This document shows positions 20,833 through 21,833 of a stretch of DNA of 21,833 nucleotides, one piece after another (position 1 is the stretch's first letter; every line of letters starts with the position of its first letter). The stretch is from Conidiobolus incongruus B7586 (taxonomy: Eukaryota > Entomophthoromycota > Entomophthoromycetes > Entomophthorales > Conidiobolaceae), in NCBI GenBank assembly GCA_000697335.1, contig JNEM01008893.1, positions 1-21,833 of the forward strand. Reading direction: 5' to 3'. A program made the translations under genes and the position numbers. A model generated the notes under the pieces. It saw only the letters and a program-made list of their open reading frames with translations. It did no database searches and was not told the origin of the DNA.

Positions 20833-21286
20833 TCAAATTAATTTCAGTTTAAATACATATTTGTATTCTTTTATCTTTTCATACTATTATCATAAACAAA
20901 TATTTAAATTATTAATGTATTTTGTTTAAATATTCTTTTTATAATTAGATTTTACTATATATTTTACTAATAAATTAATTTATACTAAATTTTAGATAAT
21001 TTAAAGAATACTATGATTAATATTTATTTAGAATACATTAAAAAAATTATATATTTTTATTATTAATTTTAAAATCAATGTGATATTCACTCTAACTAAT
21101 TTAAAGAATGATTAATATTATTTTTAACATAAAAACTAATTTTATAAAATACCACAATGCATTAATTGATTGGTTAATTTAAAAGTATTTTACTTACTAT
21201 AAATTATTGATAGAATTATATTAGATAATAAAGAATAAATATTTAAAAAATAAAATTTAGAATAGTTTTTTTACTGACAAAAAAAT
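20833..21286. other. AT-rich intergenic stretch
   Basis: 3' flanks of the lipidated-protein gene (plus) and of the right Hsp20 copy (minus), which converge here. Very AT-rich, no gene seen. Its right end is the exact breakpoint of the inverted duplication. Confidence 0.5.
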
Positions 21287-21833
21287 AATACAAACTTCAA
21301 CAAATCTATTATGCCAATTGAATAGTTTTGCGATCCTTAGCAACTTTGGATAATGTCAGAGTCAATAATCCATTCTGACATTCTGCAATGATATGCGCTT
21401 CGTCAATCTTTTCAGAGAATTCAATTGTCTCCTTACATGGCTTGGAAGAAATTTGACTGATAAGTGGCTTAAATTCTTCATACTTGGGTGGTTGATCTTT
21501 CTTCTGGGTAGTTCCTCTTTCGGATGTTGATTCATTCTCTACATTAGTACCCTTGCTCACGTTATCCCAATCCGAGCTGAATCACTTATTATTGTTGGTG
21601 ATGATGGTTAAAGTATTTTCAGAGAATTTGATGTCAATGGCTTCTTTAGGGACACCTGGCAATAAAACTCTCACTTTGTAAGCTTCTTTGGATTCTAGAA
21701 TATCTGAGCTGGGAACTGTAAATTGGTGTTCACTAAGCTTGTTGGATTTGTAAACTTGGGTGGTGTAGAACTGAACAAGATTGTTATAAGGAGTGTAGGT
21801 GGCCTTGTAGTAAATCATGGTAAAATTGTTATT
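21287..21833 (-). repeat. Right arm of the 547-bp inverted duplication
   Basis: Reverse complement of 1565-2111, ungapped, with two mismatches. The homology runs into the last base of the window, which suggests that the sequenced contig was broken inside this repeat. Confidence 0.95.
21309..21818 (-). pseudogene. Hsp20 small heat-shock protein, right copy, same TGA
   Basis: ATG at 21816-21818, TAA at 21309-21311. The encoded protein is identical to the left copy, including the TGA after Asn-Asn-Asn-Lys (21582-21584), and the two differ only by one synonymous base within the frame. Its promoter lies outside the window, so I cannot tell whether it shares the TATA box and heat-shock-type elements. 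Everything said on domain and function of the left copy applies here. Confidence 0.8.

Overview
The window looks like nuclear DNA of an AT-rich eukaryote, most plausibly an early-diverging fungus (a Conidiobolus-like entomophthoralean would fit, but I cannot prove it). The reasons are spliceosomal genes with 48-61-nt GT-AG introns and TACTAAT/ACTAAT-like branch sites, TATA boxes, AATAAA signals, and a gene set including a TFIIIC large subunit, a Polycomb-type WD40 protein, a YOP1/REEP-like protein and a GH16 beta-glucanase. Nothing looks bacterial or organellar. Genes are moderately AT-rich and the spaces between them extremely so (often 10-20% GC).

Layout. 1-1564 is AT-rich DNA ending in a heat-shock-type promoter. 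1565-2111 carries a small heat-shock protein (Hsp20) gene with one internal TGA. The same 547 bp returns inverted at 21287-21833, the right edge of the window, with the same TGA and only two base differences. A rhodanese-like/methyltransferase fusion (2821-3804, minus) and a YOP1/REEP-like gene (4060-4872, plus) are divergent across a 255-bp shared promoter region. 4944-6190 holds two decayed-looking genes placed tail to tail. The minus-strand one resembles Mediator subunit MED22; in both, the interruptions are TAA or TAG only.

6392-11955 (minus) is the TFIIIC B-block-binding large subunit. I reconstruct four exons and 1798 residues, with all three introns in the first tenth of the gene. 13050-13415 (minus) is a small single-span membrane protein. 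A 2.6-kb AT-rich stretch follows. 16047-17563 (plus) is a nine-exon gene which, spliced, gives a 363-residue WD40 protein of ESC/EED type, a candidate PRC2 subunit. 18649-19470 is a secreted GH16 enzyme with all catalytic residues, and 20224-20832 is a two-exon gene for a probably myristoylated and palmitoylated protein.

The genes do not form one pathway. Shared themes are transcription and chromatin (TFIIIC, the MED22 relic, the EED-like protein), membranes (YOP1-like, the single-span protein, the lipidated protein) and stress (the Hsp20 pair). The items most worth following are the inverted Hsp20 pair with its shared TGA, the tail-to-tail gene pair interrupted only by TAA/TAG, the multi-exon EED-like gene, and the corrected TFIIIC N terminus. 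I saw no tRNA, rRNA, CRISPR array or recognisable transposon.
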